NCBI GenBank assembly: GCA_001774945.1
Contig: MFBL01000022.1
Coordinates: 1-5,824 of the forward strand
Origin: Candidatus Curtissbacteria bacterium RIFCSPHIGHO2_12_FULL_41_17
GTDB taxonomy: Bacteria; Patescibacteriota; Microgenomatia; Curtissbacterales; GWA2-41-24
Reading direction: 5' to 3'
DNA: 5,824 bases
The notes under the pieces are model-generated. The model was not told where the DNA came from. It saw only the letters and a program-made list of their open reading frames with translations, and searched no databases. The position numbers were made by a program, and so were the translations under genes. Of the stretch, positions 3,918 to 5,824 are shown in pieces; position 1 is the first letter of the stretch, and each line of letters begins with the position of its first letter.

Positions 3918-5824
3918 GTGGACTTATTAAATATTAACCCCTCTCTTGGCCTGCCTTTTGCCCTAGCTGCTGCAACTGCAGCTATTTTGTATGGAGTTAT
4001 TACTTCCTTCAGAATTATTTCTCAAGACTCAGGAACACCAAAAATGCGCCAGATTGCGGATGCTATCGCCGAAGGAGCAAGCGCCTATTTAAGTCGGCAG
4101 TACTCGGTTGTAGCAATCGTGGCAGCCGTTATCTTCTTAATTATCGCCAGATTTCTTTCACTTCCAACTGCAGTCGGTTTTCTGGTTGGGGCTGTTGCTT
4201 CAGCCGCTTCCGGATTTATCGGAATGAACATTTCTGTCCGGGCTAATGTCAGAACTGCTCAAGCAGCAAAAAGCGGTCTGGCTCACGCTCTTTCTGTTGC
4301 TTTTGCCGGAGGTTCGGTTACCGGATTATTAGTAGTCGGGCTCGCCCTTCTTTCTGTTGCCGGATATTTCGGGGCAACGGGGGATTTAAAAGGACTTATC
4401 GGGTTGGGATTCGGGGGATCGTTAATTTCAATTTTTGCAAGACTGGGAGGCGGGATTTACACTAAGGGCGCAGATATCGGAGCGGATCTTGTTGGTAAGG
4501 CTGAAGCCGGCATACCGGAAGATGACCCCCGTAATCCGGCAGTTATTGCCGACAATGTAGGGGATAATGTCGGTGACTGTGCCGGAATGGCAGCGGATTT
4601 ATTTGAAACTTATGCTATAACAATTATTGCGGCAATGCTTCTTGGTTCACTTTTCTTTCCCGATGTTCTTGGGGTAATCATTTATCCTCTTGCCTTGGGA
4701 GCTGTTGCCATTATTGCAACAATTATTGCTACTTTCTTTGTTAAGCTTCCAAGAAGCAAAAGCATAATGGGCGCTTTATATGTTGGCTTATTGATAGCTG
4801 CTTCTGTTTCCGCCTTAGGATTTTATCCGGTAACTGTAGTGATGATGAATGCCAATGGTCTTTATGACCCCCTCTCTATTTATTTTGCAACGCTTATTGG
4901 CATTCTGGTTTGCGTATTGATGGTTCTGATTACTGAATATTTTACAGCGACCAAATTCAGGCCCGTTAAAAGTATTGCTGCGGCGTCAACAACGGGGCAT
5001 GCCACCAATATAATAGCGGGACTAGTCGTAGCTAATCGGTCCACTTTCGCCCCGATTATTGTGATTAGCGCAGCCATTCTTGCTTCATTTTCACTGGCTG
5101 GGATTTATGGTGTTGCAATCGCGGCAGTTTCAATGCTTTCACTAACCGGCATAATTGTTGCCATCGATGCCTATGGGCCGATTACCGATAACGCCGGAGG
5201 AATTGCCGAAATGGCAAACCTGCCAAAAAAGGTAAGAAATGTTACGGATCCCTTGGATGCCGTAGGCAACACAACTAAGGCAGTAACTAAAGGCTATGCA
5301 ATTGCCTCAGCAGGACTGGCAGCCCTTGTGCTTTTTGCTGCTTACTCTCAACAGCTGAGTGCTGCGGGAGCGGTTGTCGAATTTACACTGTCCGACCCTA
5401 GAGTTCTTGTGGGTTTGCTAATAGGTGCTGCTTTACCCTTTCTTTTTGTTTCTTATGCCTTGGAAGCAGTTGGTGAGGCCGGAGCCGAGGTGGTTAGAGA
5501 GGTTCGCAGACAATTCAAAGAAATACCGGGAATACTTTCCGGCAAGAGCAAACCTCAATATGATAAGGCTGTCGACATAGTCACTAGGAAGGCTCTAAAA
5601 TTAATGATTGCTCCCGCACTCATCCCGGTTACAGCCCCGATTCTTGTCGGGTTTACTTTGGGTACTAAAGCTCTTGGCGGGCTCTTAATCGGTTCAATAA
5701 TATCCGGTGTTTTTGTGGCTATTTCAATGACAACCGGCGGTGCTGCCTGGGATAATGCCAAAAAATACATAGAATCCGGAAAATTTGGAGGTAAAGGTTC
5801 CGAGGCTCATAAAGCTGCAGTTAC
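3918..5824 (+). CDS. hppA: K+-independent membrane-bound proton-pumping pyrophosphatase, 3'-truncated by window edge
   Basis: Integral membrane pump that couples hydrolysis of cytoplasmic pyrophosphate to export of H+. The frame is open for 635 codons to the window edge; only the last helix and C-terminal loop motifs are missing (family about 650-750 residues, about 16 helices). Pyrophosphate/Mg-binding motifs are present: GADIGADLVGKAE (184-196; D186, D190, K194), DDPRNP (202-207), DNVGDNVGDCAG (212-223), ADLFETY (226-232; E230 near the ion gate), DAYGPITDNAGG (417-428) and AWDNAKKYIE (610-619). GNTTKAVT (450-457) carries K454 and T457, the residues that replace Ala and Gly/Ala in K+-dependent enzymes, so K+-independence and hence H+ specificity are expected. 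The GTG start at 3918 is chosen because an in-frame TAA lies at 3909-3911 and the first helix begins within a few residues. No Shine-Dalgarno is visible. It is separated from lon by 83 bases and is functionally unrelated to it. Confidence 0.95.
   Translation, partial: MDLLNINPSLGLPFALAAATAAILYGVITSFRIISQDSGTPKMRQIADAIAEGASAYLSRQYSVVAIVAAVIFLIIARFLSLPTAVGFLVGAVASAASGFIGMNISVRANVRTAQAAKSGLAHALSVAFAGGSVTGLLVVGLALLSVAGYFGATGDLKGLIGLGFGGSLISIFARLGGGIYTKGADIGADLVGKAEAGIPEDDPRNPAVIADNVGDNVGDCAGMAADLFETYAITIIAAMLLGSLFFPDVLGVIIYPLALGAVAIIATIIATFFVKLPRSKSIMGALYVGLLIAASVSALGFYPVTVVMMNANGLYDPLSIYFATLIGILVCVLMVLITEYFTATKFRPVKSIAAASTTGHATNIIAGLVVANRSTFAPIIVISAAILASFSLAGIYGVAIAAVSMLSLTGIIVAIDAYGPITDNAGGIAEMANLPKKVRNVTDPLDAVGNTTKAVTKGYAIASAGLAALVLFAAYSQQLSAAGAVVEFTLSDPRVLVGLLIGAALPFLFVSYALEAVGEAGAEVVREVRRQFKEIPGILSGKSKPQYDKAVDIVTRKALKLMIAPALIPVTAPILVGFTLGTKALGGLLIGSIISGVFVAISMTTGGAAWDNAKKYIESGKFGGKGSEAHKAAV

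Noticed and set aside
4880..5770. Minus-strand open frames inside hppA.
   Set aside because: They lie opposite intact pyrophosphatase motifs and have hydrophobic translations that mirror the membrane-protein codons.
1..5824. CRISPR array, transposon, prophage or defence system.
   Set aside because: The window is almost wholly filled by four conserved housekeeping genes and short regulatory gaps; no repeat-spacer pattern, transposase or integrase is present.

Overview
The window holds four genes, all on the + strand and closely packed: a lipoprotein-modification pair (a Lit/DUF1461-type membrane protein cut by the left edge, then lgt), a complete ATP-dependent protease gene (lon), and a membrane-bound proton-pumping pyrophosphatase gene (hppA) cut by the right edge. 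No tRNA, rRNA, insertion sequence or CRISPR array is visible. Stops are TGA, TGA and TAA, so UGA is read as a stop and the recoded Gracilibacteria/SR1 lineages are unlikely. AT-rich DNA, short intergenic gaps, a GTG start without a Shine-Dalgarno sequence and this gene mix suggest an uncultured small-genome bacterium, possibly Patescibacteria/CPR (Microgenomates-like). That placement is an inference from general impression, not from a marker gene. Nothing indicates an outer membrane.

Layout. Positions 1-481: C-terminal three quarters of a Lit-like protein, whose TGA overlaps the ATG of lgt by four bases. Positions 478-1239: complete lgt. Positions 1240-1416: a dense regulatory region. It has a dispersed-repeat-like hairpin at the end of lgt, a GC-rich hairpin that may end the lgt transcript, a perfect -35 box with a 17-bp-spaced -10, a CIRCE-like (HrcA) operator inside that promoter, and a leader of about 100 nt able to fold into a three-way junction that covers the lon ribosome-binding site. 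Positions 1417-3834: lon, with all catalytic residues present. Positions 3835-3917: AT-rich gap with nested inverted repeats and a plausible promoter. Positions 3918-5824: hppA, open to the window edge.

How they work together. Lgt puts diacylglycerol on lipoprotein precursors. A Lit-type enzyme would then move one acyl chain to the N-terminal amine, giving lyso-form lipoproteins, so the first two genes look like one surface-lipoprotein module. Lon is a cytoplasmic quality-control protease; its promoter/operator arrangement points to heat-shock control by HrcA, possibly with a second layer in the RNA leader. HppA turns pyrophosphate from biosynthesis into ion-motive force, and its lysine/threonine signature marks it as the K+-independent type. 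The most interesting region is the lon leader (1283-1416), where transcriptional and post-transcriptional heat-shock control may be stacked.
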